The notes beneath the pieces were generated by a model. That model worked only from the letters and a program-made list of their open reading frames with translations, ran no database searches and was not told the origin of the DNA. From Paraburkholderia sp. HP33-1 (GTDB lineage: Bacteria > Pseudomonadota > Gammaproteobacteria > Burkholderiales > Burkholderiaceae), in contig NZ_JAJEJR010000002.1 of the NCBI RefSeq assembly GCF_021390595.1, forward strand, positions 1,984,001 through 2,048,000: a DNA stretch of 64,000 nt, read 5' to 3'. Position 1 is the stretch's first letter. Every line of letters starts with the position of its first letter. Of this stretch, positions 44,181 to 55,100 are shown in pieces. The translations under genes were made by a program, and so were the position numbers.

Positions 44181-45392
44181 ATGAACCCGCAAATCCCGTC
44201 CGAGGATCGCGACGCCGAAGCACAGCAAGCCGTGCGCGCCGGATCCACAGCACGTCGGACAGCAATCGCCGTCGGCCTCGCCGTGGCGTTGCTCACCGCC
44301 GGCATCGTGCCGCGCCTCGAAGCCCGCACGGCCCAGGCACAACAGCTCGCGACGCAACGTGAGCTGATCGTCTCGACCCTCGGACCTACGCGCGCGCCGA
44401 CGACCCAGGATATGCTCCTGCCCGGCTCGATCACGTCCTGGGCCGACGCGTCGATCTATGCGCGCACGAGCGGCTATGTCCAGCACTGGTACGCGGATAT
44501 CGGCGCGCACGTGAAGGCCGGCCAGACGCTCGCCGAGATCGACACCCCCGAGCTCGACGCGCAGCTTCAGCAGGCGCGCGCCGACGAAGCGACTGCCGAG
44601 GCGAACTATCGCTTCGCGAGCAGCACGTCACAGCGCTGGCAAACGATGCTGCAGACGCAATCGGTCTCGCAGCAGGACGCGCAGGCGAAAACGAGCGACG
44701 CCGCCGCGAAGCTCGCCACGCTCCAGGCGGCGCAGGCCAATGTGGCGCGTCTGCAGGAGTTGGTTTCGTACCAGCACGTGACGGCGCCCTTCGACGGCGT
44801 CATCACGGCGCGCAATGTGCAGGTCGGCGCGCTCGTCACGGCGGGCGGCACACCCGGCCTCGCCACGATGCCGGGCGAGCTGTTCCACATCGCCCAAACC
44901 GACCGGCTGCGCATCTACGTCGACGTTCCCCAGGACGACGCGAGCCTCGTCGCACCCGGCACGTCGGTGTGGGTGACGACGCAGCAGTATCCAGGCCGCC
45001 GCTTCGAGGCTAGCGTCGCGCGCAGCTCGAACGTGATCGACCCAGTGAGCCGCACGTTGCGCGTGGAAGTCGATGTGGACAATCACGACGGCGCATTGAT
45101 GCCCGGCGCCTACGCGCAGGTGCATCTCGCGCTCACCACGGCGACGCCCGCGCTCGAACTGCCCGCAAGCGCGCTGCTGTTCCGCCCCGACGGCGTGACG
45201 ATCGCCGTGGTGAACGGCGAGGACAAGGTGCAGCTTCGCAAGGTCACCATAGGCCGCGACTTCGGCACCTACGTCGAGGTCGCCACGGGACTCGCAGCAA
45301 CCGATCGGGTGATCGACAATCCCGGCGACGCCATCGCCAGCGGCCAGAGCGTGCGCGTGGCGGCAACGCCCGTCGCGGGCAGCAAAGCTTAG
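44181..45392 (+). CDS. RND periplasmic adaptor (MFP) of the second pump
   Basis: The 403-aa product has one N-terminal hydrophobic segment (AIAVGLAVALLTAGIVPRLE), lipoyl half motifs (TSGYVQHWYADIGAHVKAGQ and LVSYQHVTAPFDGVITARNV) around a coiled-coil hairpin, then a beta-barrel domain and TLRVEVDVDNHDGALMPGAY. No lipobox is seen, so it should be anchored by the transmembrane helix. It starts 9 bp after the permease and ends 15 bp before the channel gene. Confidence 0.93.
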   Translation: MNPQIPSEDRDAEAQQAVRAGSTARRTAIAVGLAVALLTAGIVPRLEARTAQAQQLATQRELIVSTLGPTRAPTTQDMLLPGSITSWADASIYARTSGYVQHWYADIGAHVKAGQTLAEIDTPELDAQLQQARADEATAEANYRFASSTSQRWQTMLQTQSVSQQDAQAKTSDAAAKLATLQAAQANVARLQELVSYQHVTAPFDGVITARNVQVGALVTAGGTPGLATMPGELFHIAQTDRLRIYVDVPQDDASLVAPGTSVWVTTQQYPGRRFEASVARSSNVIDPVSRTLRVEVDVDNHDGALMPGAYAQVHLALTTATPALELPASALLFRPDGVTIAVVNGEDKVQLRKVTIGRDFGTYVEVATGLAATDRVIDNPGDAIASGQSVRVAATPVAGSKA

Positions 45393-45407
45393 GCGGTGAG
45401 GTCCGAC

Positions 45408-46886
45408 ATGTTCGACAGCCCTTTCACCTCACTGCGAAAAATCGTCGCCGTAGGCACACTGGCCTCGCTCGCGGCGTGCACCACGCTGCCGCATTACAGC
45501 GTGCCGTCGGTCGAAGTGCCCGCTCACTATGCGACGCAATCGGCCAGCTCTGGCTGGGCGCTCGCTTCGCCCGCCGATGCCAACCCGCGCGGTCCCTGGT
45601 GGACGCTCTTCGGCGATAACGAACTCGACCAGCTCGAAGCGCGCGTCGACGTGTCGAACCAGACCGTTCGCCAGGCCGTCGCCAACCTCGAAGCCGCGCG
45701 CGCGATGATCGATTACCAGCGCGCGGGCTACGCCCCCACCGTCACGGCTGGCGTGGCGGCGCAGCGTTACCGCACCTCGCAGAATCTCATCGACCATTCG
45801 CTCGCGGGCAAGACGGTTCCCGACTATTCGGTGGGCGTGACGGCAAGCTGGGAGCCGGACCTCTTCGGACGCGTGAAGGACGCCACCGTCGAGGCGCATG
45901 CCAACGCGCAAGCCAGCGCGGCCGATCTCGAGTCGGTGCGCCTTTCGGTCGCGACCCAGCTTGCTACGGACTACTTCGATTTGCGCACGCTGGATCGCCA
46001 GAAAAGACTGCTCGACGACACCGTGACGGCCTACGCCGCCGCGCTACGCATCGTGCAACAGCAGCTCGCCGACGGCGCGATCGACGCCTCTGCCGTCGCT
46101 CAGGCGCAAACGCAGCTCGAAAGTGCGCGCACGGCGGACAGCGACGTCGACGTGCAACGCGCGCAGCGCCAGCACGCCATCGCGACGCTGATCGGTGTGC
46201 CCGCCTCGTCGTTCGTGCTGCCGGCGCAAGTCGAGCCCGTCGTCACGCCGCAGATTCCGGCGGGCGTGCCCTCGGCGCTGCTCGAAAGACGTCCCGACAT
46301 CGCCGCGGCCGAGCGGCGCGTGGCGGCCGCCAATGCGAGAATCGGCGAGGCGCGTGCCGCCTTCTATCCGGACCTCACGCTCTCCGCGTCGGCCGGGCTC
46401 GAAAGCACGTTCTTCGCGCCGTGGCTCACGGCACCGAGCCTCTTCTGGTCGCTCGGCTCGCAGCTCGCGGGCACGCTGTTCGACGGTGGCCGTCGCGACG
46501 CCACGCTCAAGGGCGCGAACGCGCAATACGAAGCGGCGGTGGCCGGCTACCGGCAGACCGTGCTCACGGCGTTCCAGCAGGTCGAAGACAACCTGAGCGC
46601 GCTGAACACGCTCGCCGGCGAAGCCGACAGCCAGCAACGCGCCACGGCCGCCGCGCAACTCTCGCTCAAACTCACGACCAATCGGTACCAGGCGGGCGCG
46701 GTGGACTATCTCGACGTGGTGACGGCCCAGAGCATCGCGCTGACGAACGAGCGCAACGAAGAGCAGATCGCGGGGCGACGGCTCGATGCGAGCGTGCGTC
46801 TGCTCCAGGCGCTGGGCGGCGGATGGGATCGCGCGGCTTTGGCCAACCTCAATGCGACGCCTGGAGCCGCGCGAACGTCAGGATGA
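45408..46886 (+). CDS. RND outer-membrane channel, NodT family lipoprotein, second pump
   Basis: The 492-aa product has a lipobox (LASLAAC) after its signal peptide, the channel signature PWWTLFGDNELDQLEARVD, and two OEP repeats (SWEPDLFGRVKDATVEAHAN; GVPSALLERRPDIAAAERRV). I took ATG 45408 with GAGG upstream over a GTG 12 nt earlier. The last 38 bp overlap the end of the convergent histidine kinase gene, so the two transcripts are antisense at their ends. Confidence 0.93.
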   Translation: MFDSPFTSLRKIVAVGTLASLAACTTLPHYSVPSVEVPAHYATQSASSGWALASPADANPRGPWWTLFGDNELDQLEARVDVSNQTVRQAVANLEAARAMIDYQRAGYAPTVTAGVAAQRYRTSQNLIDHSLAGKTVPDYSVGVTASWEPDLFGRVKDATVEAHANAQASAADLESVRLSVATQLATDYFDLRTLDRQKRLLDDTVTAYAAALRIVQQQLADGAIDASAVAQAQTQLESARTADSDVDVQRAQRQHAIATLIGVPASSFVLPAQVEPVVTPQIPAGVPSALLERRPDIAAAERRVAAANARIGEARAAFYPDLTLSASAGLESTFFAPWLTAPSLFWSLGSQLAGTLFDGGRRDATLKGANAQYEAAVAGYRQTVLTAFQQVEDNLSALNTLAGEADSQQRATAAAQLSLKLTTNRYQAGAVDYLDVVTAQSIALTNERNEEQIAGRRLDASVRLLQALGGGWDRAALANLNATPGAARTSG

Positions 46887-48276
46887 ATCGCGTGCCCGCC
46901 GCATCGCTTTCCGCGCGCGCCGAACCGCCGTGCAGGCCCATGATGGTGCGCACGATGGCAAGCCCGAGCCCGGCCGAAGCGCCGGTGCGCGGTTCGTTGT
47001 GCCGCGAAGCGTCGGCGCGATAGAAGCGGTCGAAGATGCGCTCCAACAGGTCCGCGTCGATCGGCGCACCCGGATTCGTCACGGTGACTTCGACCGCCGC
47101 TTGCGTCTCGCCAACGCTCATCGTGATCTCGCCGCCACACGGCGTATAGCGCAACGCATTGGCGAGCAGGTTGCCGACGGCGCGCCTGAACAGCTCCTTG
47201 TCCGCGCGCAGGCGCCCCCGGCCCTCGACGCGAATATGGACGCCCGCCTCGTCCGCGAGACCTTCGAAATAGTCGGCAATCTGCGCGAGCGCCTCCCCGG
47301 CGTCGAACTCGGCGAGCGTCGTCATGAACTGCGGGTGCTCCGCGCGCGCAAGAAATATCACGTTCTCGATCATGCGGGAAAGCCGTTCGCACTCTTCCAG
47401 ATTCGATTCGAGCAGCGCCTCGTATTCGGCGGTGCTGCGCGTGCGCGTCAGCGCGACTTCGGTCGCGCCGCGCAGGTTGCCGAGCGGCGTGCGCATGTCA
47501 TGCGCGAGATCCGCGGTGTATTGCGACATGCGCTCGAAGCCGCCGTGCAGACGGTCGAGCATCGCGTTGAGCGATTTCGTGAGTGCTTGCAGCTCGCTCG
47601 GCGCGTGCTCGATTTCGATGGGCGTATCGAGCCGGTCGACCGTGACCGTGGCGGCCCGCGCCGCCATCTCGCGCAGCGGGCGCAGCGACTCGCGCACCAG
47701 CAGCCAGCTCATGATGAACGCGAGCAGCATGCCCGCGAAGCCGAACGCGTAAAGCCGCTCGCGATAACGGTCGAGCAGCAGCCAGCGGTCGGTCATGTCA
47801 CGCGCGACGACGATCGTAACCGGCGTCCCGTCGGTAAGCGTCGCTTGCGTGGCGAGTCCGCGCACCGGAACGCCGCGCACGTTGTGCCACTCCACCACGT
47901 CGCCTTCGGTAATGCGTTGCGTGGAGCCGAGGCGTCGCGCGAGCGCGGCCTGCGGAAACGCCGCATCGGCGATGCCTTGCGTGTTGTGCTCGACCAGCTG
48001 CATGCCAGCGGCGTCGAGTATCTCCATGGAAAGCGGGGAATTGCCGAGCACCTGGCTCGTCAGTCGCTCGGCGTGCCCGCGCACGTCCTGCACGCTCTGC
48101 AGTTCCTGCGCGAGGCGGCGCGTATGCCGCGAGATCAGGACGATGTCGAGATCGTCCTGCCGCTTGACCTCGCGGCCGAGCGTGAAATAGAGCGTGCTAC
48201 CTACCAGCGCGAACACGGCCAGCGTCGTGCCGGCGAAACTCAGCGCAAGGGTGGCGGTGAGCGAACGCACGGCCAT
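46849..48276 (-). CDS. Heavy-metal-type sensor histidine kinase (CusS/IrlS-like)
   Basis: The 475-aa product has two transmembrane helices (about 8-30 and 174-196) around a periplasmic loop of about 145 residues, then HAMP, HisKA with the phospho-His in TADLAHDMRTPLGNL, and HATPase (NLLANALRYTP, IFDRFYRADASRH, GASAGLGLAIVRT). This is the CusS/IrlS layout. It follows its regulator gene with an overlapping TGA/ATG, and is convergent with the RND channel gene. Signal probably metal or drug-related; unproven. Confidence 0.92.
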   Translation of the reverse strand: MAVRSLTATLALSFAGTTLAVFALVGSTLYFTLGREVKRQDDLDIVLISRHTRRLAQELQSVQDVRGHAERLTSQVLGNSPLSMEILDAAGMQLVEHNTQGIADAAFPQAALARRLGSTQRITEGDVVEWHNVRGVPVRGLATQATLTDGTPVTIVVARDMTDRWLLLDRYRERLYAFGFAGMLLAFIMSWLLVRESLRPLREMAARAATVTVDRLDTPIEIEHAPSELQALTKSLNAMLDRLHGGFERMSQYTADLAHDMRTPLGNLRGATEVALTRTRSTAEYEALLESNLEECERLSRMIENVIFLARAEHPQFMTTLAEFDAGEALAQIADYFEGLADEAGVHIRVEGRGRLRADKELFRRAVGNLLANALRYTPCGGEITMSVGETQAAVEVTVTNPGAPIDADLLERIFDRFYRADASRHNEPRTGASAGLGLAIVRTIMGLHGGSARAESDAAGTRFILTFARLQASH

Positions 48277-48953
48277 CAGGCGGGCTCTCTGATTTCGGCT
48301 ACATAGCCCACGCCGCGCACCGTGTGGATCAGCTTGACGGGAAATTCGTCGTCTATCTTGGCGCGCAGGCGGCGAATGGCGACTTCCACGACGTTCGTGT
48401 CGCTATCGAAGTTCATGTCCCACACGTATGAGGCAATCTGCGTGCGCGTGAGCACTTCGCCCTGGCGGCGCACCAGCAGCTGCAGCAGCGAGAATTCCTT
48501 CGGCGTGAGGTCGATGCGCGCGGCGCCGCGCTTCACGCGCCGGCGCGTGACGTCGACTTCGAGATCGCCAAGCGTCAGCACATCGCTTTCGCGCGGCGGG
48601 CCGCGCCTCGCGAGCGTGCGCACGCGCGCGAGCAGTTCGACGAACGCGAACGGCTTGACGAGGTAGTCGTCGCCCCCCAGCTCCAGGCCTTTTACGCGGT
48701 CGATGACGTCGTCGCGCGCGGTGAGGAACAGCACGGGCGTAGTGTGCGTGGCGCGTAGCGTCTTGAGCACCGTCCAGCCGTCCATGGAAGGCAGCATCAC
48801 GTCGAGCACGATCACGTCATATGCCTCTTCCTTCGCGAGGATCAGGCCTTCCGCGCCGTCCGGCGCAACGTCAACCGCGTAGCCGGATTCCTCGAAGCCC
48901 TTCTTCAGGTAGGCACCCGTTTTCGGCTCGTCTTCGATCACGAGAATGCGCAT
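48276..48953 (-). CDS. OmpR-family response regulator (CusR/IrlR-like)
   Basis: The 225-aa product has a receiver (acidic EDEP at 7-10, phospho-acceptor Asp51 in [14 protein letters not shown], Thr78, Lys100) and a C-terminal winged helix ([46 protein letters not shown]). It is translationally coupled to the kinase gene. It likely activates the RND operon whose promoter lies ahead of 40965, and may also act on itself. Confidence 0.95.
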   Translation of the reverse strand: MRILVIEDEPKTGAYLKKGFEESGYAVDVAPDGAEGLILAKEEAYDVIVLDVMLPSMDGWTVLKTLRATHTTPVLFLTARDDVIDRVKGLELGGDDYLVKPFAFVELLARVRTLARRGPPRESDVLTLGDLEVDVTRRRVKRGAARIDLTPKEFSLLQLLVRRQGEVLTRTQIASYVWDMNFDSDTNVVEVAIRRLRAKIDDEFPVKLIHTVRGVGYVAEIREPA

Positions 48954-49142
48954 CGCCGTTCAACTTTTAGTGTGTCCGGTACTCCGTCGCTGCGGCTCCT
49001 GAAGCCCGGACTACCATCGGGTTCCGTTACTTCACGGTCAACGCCAAGGCGAGGCGGATGTGAGAGACGACTGACGTTTCGTCGTTCGGTGTTACCCAAT
49101 GAACCCGGCGCGCGCCCTTCGACGCGACGCCGGGAACCGCGC

Positions 49143-49619
49143 TCAGTGGGCGCCGGCCGGAAACGATAGGGTCGCGCGCGCGCTGCCGTTACCGCGAACG
49201 TGCACGGTCTCCTTTCTGGTCACGCCGCTGTAAGTGGCAGTGACCGTATAGCGCCCTTGAGGCAGCCGCACGAACAGGTACGGCCCCTTGGAAGTGGTAT
49301 CAAGCACGGTCGTGCCGCCAGCTTTGGCAATCTGCACCTGGACGTCGGCCAGATAGCCCGCATCGGGACCGGTGAACTGCAGCGACAGCGGCCACTGCCT
49401 GCGTGCCTGCCGCATTGCAGTCCACTCGTCGTGACCGACTCCGCCCGTCACGAACGATATGTCGCCTTGCTGCTGCGTCGCTGGCATGCCGGTTGTGTGG
49501 ATCTCGCTGGCGGCCTGTGGAGCGGCGGTCTGCGCCACTGCGCTGCCTGCCTGAGCGAGCGCGAACGCCGCGACAAGCATGGCCGACGCGATCCGGGGAG
49601 CGTTGCGTTGCATTTCCAT
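49143..49619 (-). CDS. Small exported protein with carboxypeptidase-regulatory-like domain
   Basis: The 158-aa product has a signal peptide (IASAMLVAAFALAQAGSAVA) and a C-terminal beta-sandwich-like stretch (VQIAKAGGTTVLDTTSKGPY, LFVRLPQGRYTVTATYSG, VHVRGNGSARATLSF) of the carboxypeptidase-regulatory / PEGA-like type, which in other proteins is a small extracytoplasmic module. The middle (EWTAMRQARRQWPLSLQF) is family-specific and seen in Burkholderia homologues. Function is unknown. GGAG lies 8 nt before the ATG. It stands between the two-component system and nhaC. Confidence 0.85.
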   Translation of the reverse strand: MEMQRNAPRIASAMLVAAFALAQAGSAVAQTAAPQAASEIHTTGMPATQQQGDISFVTGGVGHDEWTAMRQARRQWPLSLQFTGPDAGYLADVQVQIAKAGGTTVLDTTSKGPYLFVRLPQGRYTVTATYSGVTRKETVHVRGNGSARATLSFPAGAH

Positions 49620-49795
49620 CGTGACTGCTCCTTACAGTAATTGCCGACTTTGGGCGAAACTGCGTGCCCGGACCGTCGGACGGAAGAAGGCTTGCGATAG
49701 GCCGGAAACGCATCGCGCTCCCGGTAGCGCCCGCTCGCGCGGGCAGCAGATCCGCCGAGCGCGCGCAGGCCTGACGACTGGCGGGATAAAACACG

Positions 49796-51298
49796 TCAAT
49801 TTGGTTTGGAGCCTCCATGAACTGGAGTTGGCGGTCCGCCTCCCGTTGAAGTCTCGGTTTGGGCTGGGGGCACGCGTGGCATGCGGATACCCGCGAAGGC
49901 GATCGCCACTGTCAGCAGTGGACTTAACACGCAAAATACGGCGAAGGGTGCGTAGCTGAGTGTCGACACGCCAAGGGTCACTGCCATGTACGCCCCGCAA
50001 CTGTTCCAGGGTATCAGCGAGCCCGTGGTCGTGGCCGAATCACCCACGGAACGCGACAATACGATGGGCGCGTAGCCGCGTGCCGCGAATGCAGTTTTGA
50101 ACATCCGGGCGGGCAGCACGACTGCGATGAACTGGTCCGCCGTGACGATGTTCGTCGCAATGGTCGCGAGGACCAGGGAGCCGACCAGCGCTCCACCGCT
50201 CTTCGCCCAACCGACTACCGGAGTGATGAGGCGTTCTATCACCCCGCACTTCTCGACCACCCCTCCGAATGCCAGTGCCGTGATGATCAGCCAGATGGTA
50301 TTCAACATGCTGTCCATACCGCCGCGAGTGAGGAGCGTATCGAGCACTGGATTTCCGGTCGTAGACTTGTAGCCGCTCGCAAGCGCCAGCCAGACCCCTT
50401 TGAGCAGCGCGATCGGGACCGGCACGCCCTCTCGAGCTGAGGCAAATGCGATGACTCGCCCGGGCTCGACGAAAACGGCAACCAGGCCGCCCGCCAGTGC
50501 ACCAAGAAAGATGGTGGTAAAAGGCGGCAGCCTGAACAGCGTCAGCGCGACGACAAGAACGAGCGGCAGGAACAGCACCGGCGATATGTAGAACGCGCTC
50601 TGCATTGCAGCAACCTCGGCGCTCGCATCGAATTCGCCGGGGCGGCCAAGCAGATAAAACACAGCCAGCGTGACGACAATCGCGACGAGTGATGTCAGCA
50701 GCGTCTCACGCACGTGGTGATACAGATCAACGCCCGCGGCAGCGGCCGCAAGGTTCGCGGAGTCGGAAAGCGGCGAAGACTTGTCGCCGAAATAGGCGCC
50801 GGAAATCACTGCACCGGCCGTGATGGCCGGGCTCAGACCCATGCTCTGCGCAATGCCCATCAGGCCGATTCCGATCGTGCCCGCGACAGTCCACGATGTC
50901 CCAATGGCGAACGAGATCAACGCGCAGATTCCACAAGCCGTGACATAAAAGTAGTCCGGACTCAGCAACTTCAGTCCGTAATAGACCATGGCGACGATCG
51001 TGCCGCAGAGCGCCCACGTGCCGATCAGCGCGCCGACCGCCAACAGGATGAGAATCGCGCCAATACCGGAACTGATGCTTGCATTCGCGGCCTCTCCCAG
51101 CGACGCGAGCGAATGACCACGACGCCAGCCCACAAATACGGCTAGCATGGCCGCCACGACGAGCGCCACCTGGTTCGGCCCGTTCGCACCGCCATCGCCG
51201 AACAGGTAGAAGGACACCCCGACGAGAAAAACGAGGCCAGCGATCGGAATCAGTGCTTCGAACATCGTGACCGGCTGGGGTGAATCGCGCCGCTTCAT
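49796..51298 (-). CDS. nhaC: Na+/H+ antiporter NhaC family
   Basis: The ~500-aa product has about a dozen membrane segments. Family motifs include FAIGTSWTVAGTIGIGLMGI, GAVISGAYFGDKSSPLSDSA (the polar GDK-SPLSD transport motif), and DQFIAVVLPARMFKTAFAAR in the second half. It exchanges sodium for protons across the inner membrane. I prefer the second ATG (MKRRDSP), 7 nt behind GGAG; the first is six bases upstream. It is monocistronic; 51.3-52.2 kb upstream is AT-rich and without a gene. Confidence 0.93.
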   Translation of the reverse strand: MKRRDSPQPVTMFEALIPIAGLVFLVGVSFYLFGDGGANGPNQVALVVAAMLAVFVGWRRGHSLASLGEAANASISSGIGAILILLAVGALIGTWALCGTIVAMVYYGLKLLSPDYFYVTACGICALISFAIGTSWTVAGTIGIGLMGIAQSMGLSPAITAGAVISGAYFGDKSSPLSDSANLAAAAAGVDLYHHVRETLLTSLVAIVVTLAVFYLLGRPGEFDASAEVAAMQSAFYISPVLFLPLVLVVALTLFRLPPFTTIFLGALAGGLVAVFVEPGRVIAFASAREGVPVPIALLKGVWLALASGYKSTTGNPVLDTLLTRGGMDSMLNTIWLIITALAFGGVVEKCGVIERLITPVVGWAKSGGALVGSLVLATIATNIVTADQFIAVVLPARMFKTAFAARGYAPIVLSRSVGDSATTTGSLIPWNSCGAYMAVTLGVSTLSYAPFAVFCVLSPLLTVAIAFAGIRMPRVPPAQTETSTGGGPPTPVHGGSKPN

Positions 51299-51304
51299 CG
51301 CCAT

Positions 51305-52195
51305 GCTCCGTTTGTTTGTCCGGCAGTCCCAACGTTGCCATACAGAACCCTAAGACCCGGCGATGGCGGTTCAGGCGGGCTCGCCGTTGCTTCAAGCATA
51401 GGAAAGAATCATTGCTGCGTGAAGACGAGCCGGAACCGGGCGCGTCAGGCGCACGGGTTGCGCGGCACCCATGCGGCAAGCCGATGAGGAGTGCCGCGCG
51501 ATCAACCTGGAACATAACGATGTGCTGCGACGGTTGCCGGCGAAATAATGCGCATAGTATTCGCTTGCGATGCATGCATACGCGCATGGGCGATGCGGGT
51601 GAAAATCGTTATCTAATGCCACACGCGTCCTGAATAAGCCCAAGGAATTCTATAAACGCGATGGCCACGAAAATCCGCACACCGCTACGTAAAAATTACT
51701 CCATGTGCCGATTTGGAATTCGGTTATTTTATGTAAAATGCATATTCCGTCGTCTCGCCCTTCGAATTCCCGTTATCAAACGTCCACTTTACGGTTAAAA
51801 CTGGAATTTTAGCGTCATCTTGATTAATCTGTTTCGAGTGCGCCTGAAGCAATACAAGGGGTCGAGCCTGGAACTGAAGCCTGGTTTCTTATAGCGCTCA
51901 TACTCGGGGCCGAGGTTTTACCAGCCGCTTCTCCGAATTCAAGGTTTTGGTGCGGTCATTATCGAGTTGTTTTCTCAAGCCGGCCTCCGTTCGTTAATTA
52001 TCCTCTTTAAAAAAGGGCCCCAAGAAGGCGCTGGGGATCAACGGAAGAGAAAATTTCGCAAAACAGGAAGTAAATCAATTTATATATTTTTCCTTCGGAC
52101 CGCACCTGTTTGAGATTGGCGAAGGACAAATCAATCTCGGCAAACATATTTCAGTTGCAGCGTTTCGAATTAGTCCGTTGTCCGGTGGGGTTGTT
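51305..52195. other. Long AT-rich gap ahead of the autotransporter
   Basis: About 0.9 kb without a convincing gene. From about 51650 to 52140 it is far more AT-rich than the rest of the window, with runs such as TTTATATATTTTT. I see no recognisable RNA gene or terminator. It may hold the promoter and a silencer-type (H-NS-like) region for the autotransporter, or be the edge of an acquired segment. Confidence 0.6.
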
Positions 52196-55100
52196 ATGAG
52201 ACCGTTCACGCGTTCAAACCAGGCGACATATTCGAGTCTTTTGCCGTTTCGCTGGTTGCCTCGACGGCAACTGACGGTGAAGTTGACCCGGATGATTGAG
52301 ACTCCCGGATCTGCACCTGGATCTGACAAGTTCATCAGGCGCCGAAGAAACGCCAGGAAATCAGTCGGGGCTGAAGTCGTGCTCCTTGTCTTCGGAGCGA
52401 TGCTGGTTCCCAGGGTCGGCTTCGCTCAGTCGAATCTTCACATTGACGGCAATGCCACGGAGACCGCGGCCGCCGGGACGTCGTCGTTTGCTACCGTCGT
52501 TGCGGGATTCAATAGCGGGACAGTCGGTGGAGTTCCGGGCGGGACATTCATCGTTCCGGCCGGTGCAAACGTCATACTCAGCGGTATCCATATCGGCCAG
52601 GCGGCTGGGAGTACCGGGCTCGTCGAAGTGAATGGCGGGTCGATCAGTACGACGAACCCCCAATCCCAGTACTACATCGGCTTTAACGGCTCCGGAACGT
52701 TCACGGTGAGCAACGGCGGTACTGTCACCGGCCTCTCTCAAAGCTACGTCGGTTACAACTCGGGCAGCAGCGGTGTGCTCACAGTCGATGGCCACGGGTC
52801 TCAGTACACGAACACGGGCTTCTTCGTCCTTGGAAACGGCGGCCCCGCGCAACTTAACGTGACCAACGGCGGCGCGGTCTCCAGTCCGGGGGGCACGCTG
52901 CAGATCGGGGGCAGCTCGACTGCGACTGCGCTTGTGAGCGGAACCAATAGCAGCCTCAGCGCTGGAACCTTTCTAGGCGTCGGTGTCAGTCCTGGCAGTG
53001 TCGGCACTCTGACGATTACCGACGGCGGCATGGCCACGAGCGGAAGCGGAACCTATCTCACCTTCAACGGCGCCTCGGGTAGCGTGCCCGCTTCGACAGG
53101 AACCATCACTGTGTCGAACGGCGGACTGCTCACTTCACCGCTTCTCGTGGTCGGCACCAGGGGCCCCGCGGATCTGGACATCCAGTCCAACGGCGCCGTG
53201 ACGATCAGCGGGAGAACCATCGTTGGCGCCGTCGCTGGGTCGAGTTCGCTCGAGGTCAGCGGTCCGGGCGCGACCCTCAACGTGCAAAACGACCTGATCG
53301 TGGGTGGGCAGGGTAATGGAACGATGACGGTCTCTAATCAGGGAACCGTCAACGTGACGGGCAGTGGCGGCACATTCATCGCGGGGCAGTGTGGCGCAGG
53401 ACTGACATCTTTCTGTAGCACGCCGATTCAGGGAGGTTCCGGCACCGTCACGGTTACCGACTCCGGTTCGGTGCTGAACGCGGGCACGTCGCTCACTGTC
53501 GGTCAGTTTGGCCCGGGGACGCTGACCATTGAGAACGGCGCAGAGGTCGTAGCGAACGCCGTCTCCGTTGCGGAGAATGCCGGCTCTGTCGGGACGCTGA
53601 ATATTGGCGCCCCCGCCGGCGCGGCACCGGTCACGCCGGGCACACTCGATGCCCGCACGCTGACGTTTGGCGCCGGTACGGGCACGCTCGTGTTCAACCA
53701 CAACAACACGAGTGGCAACTACGTGTTCCCTGCCGCCATTACCGGCACTGGCACGGTCAATGTCCTGAGCGGCGAAACGGTGATGACCGGCGCAAGCACG
53801 TATAGCGGCCCGACCACGGTCGCCGGCGGCGTCCTGGCGGCGGGTGCCGCCAACGTCTTCAGCGAGAATTCGGACTACACCGTCGAGTCTGGCGGAACGA
53901 TGGATCTGCGCGGCTTCAACCAGCACGTGGCGAGCGTTGTCAATGCGGGCCTCATTCGCGTCTCCGGCGATCCGGGAACCGAGGCGATCGCGCACAACTA
54001 TGTCGGCCAGAACGGCACGATTGCCCTCAGCGCCTACCTCGCCGGCGACTTTGCGCCCTCGGACAAGCTCATCCTCGACGGAGGCACGGCCACCGGTACG
54101 ACCAGGATGCTGGTCACCAATTCTGGCGGTCCTGGAGGGCTGACGGTATCCGACGGCATCCCGGTTGTGGAGGCAATCAACGGCGGCAGCACGGAGGAAG
54201 AAAAATTCACGCTCGCCCATGAAGTGCGCGGTGGCATGTTCACCTACTATCTTTTTCGGGGAGGGATGGCCGGCTCCGAACCCGAAGACTGGTTCCTGCG
54301 CTCGGATATGGTCATTGAGCCGGAGTCTGAGGAACCTGGGCACCCTGGGGAGTCTGGGGTGACGGAAGAGCCTGCGTTCCCGGACGTTGAAGAACTTCCG
54401 CTCAATCCGCCGCCGTCCGTCCTGCCTCCAGGCTTGTACCCGATCCTGGGGCCGGAGATTGCCACCTACTCGGTCGTGCAACCGCTCGCGCGGCAACTGG
54501 GCCTCACCATGCTCGGCACGATGCACGAGCGCATCGGCGACACGCTCACCGACGCCGGGGGCGGCACGGGCAGCGCAGGGCTCGCCCACTCGGCCTGGGT
54601 CCGGATGTTCGGCCAGCAGGTCGACAACCGCTACCAGACCTATACCGATGCCCGCGCGCACGGCCAGGTGCTTGGCGTGCAGGCCGGCCTGGATGTGTGG
54701 CGCGGCAGTTTCCTGCCCGGCCACCGCGACGCAGCCGGGGTCTATTTCGCGTACGGTAACGGCAACGTCGACGTGGACGGCCTCGTCACCAACGCGGATG
54801 CGACCGCCTATGTCTTGAGCCACACCGGCAAGGTGAACCTCAACGCGTATTCGGGCGGCGCGTACTGGACCCATTACGGCCCGGGCGGATGGTACATCGA
54901 CGCGATCCTGCAGGGCACCTACTACAACGGCGACGCGACGACACAGAACGCCCGTCTGCCGATCTCAGGATCCGGGTTCGCCACGTCGCTCGAAGCGGGT
55001 TATCCGTTCAGTCTGCCGCTTGGGCCGGGCTTCGTGCTCGAACCCCAGGCGCAGATCATCTGGCAGCATGTCGGGCTCTCGGAGGACAACGACGGGCTGG

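Noticed and set aside
49729..49744. GCCCGC-TCGC-GCGGGC hairpin between nhaC and the small exported protein
   Set aside because: Only 6 bp, no T-run, in very GC-rich sequence; could be chance.
51280..51633. Plus-strand frame of 117 codons upstream of nhaC
   Set aside because: Begins inside nhaC, has random composition and no family match.
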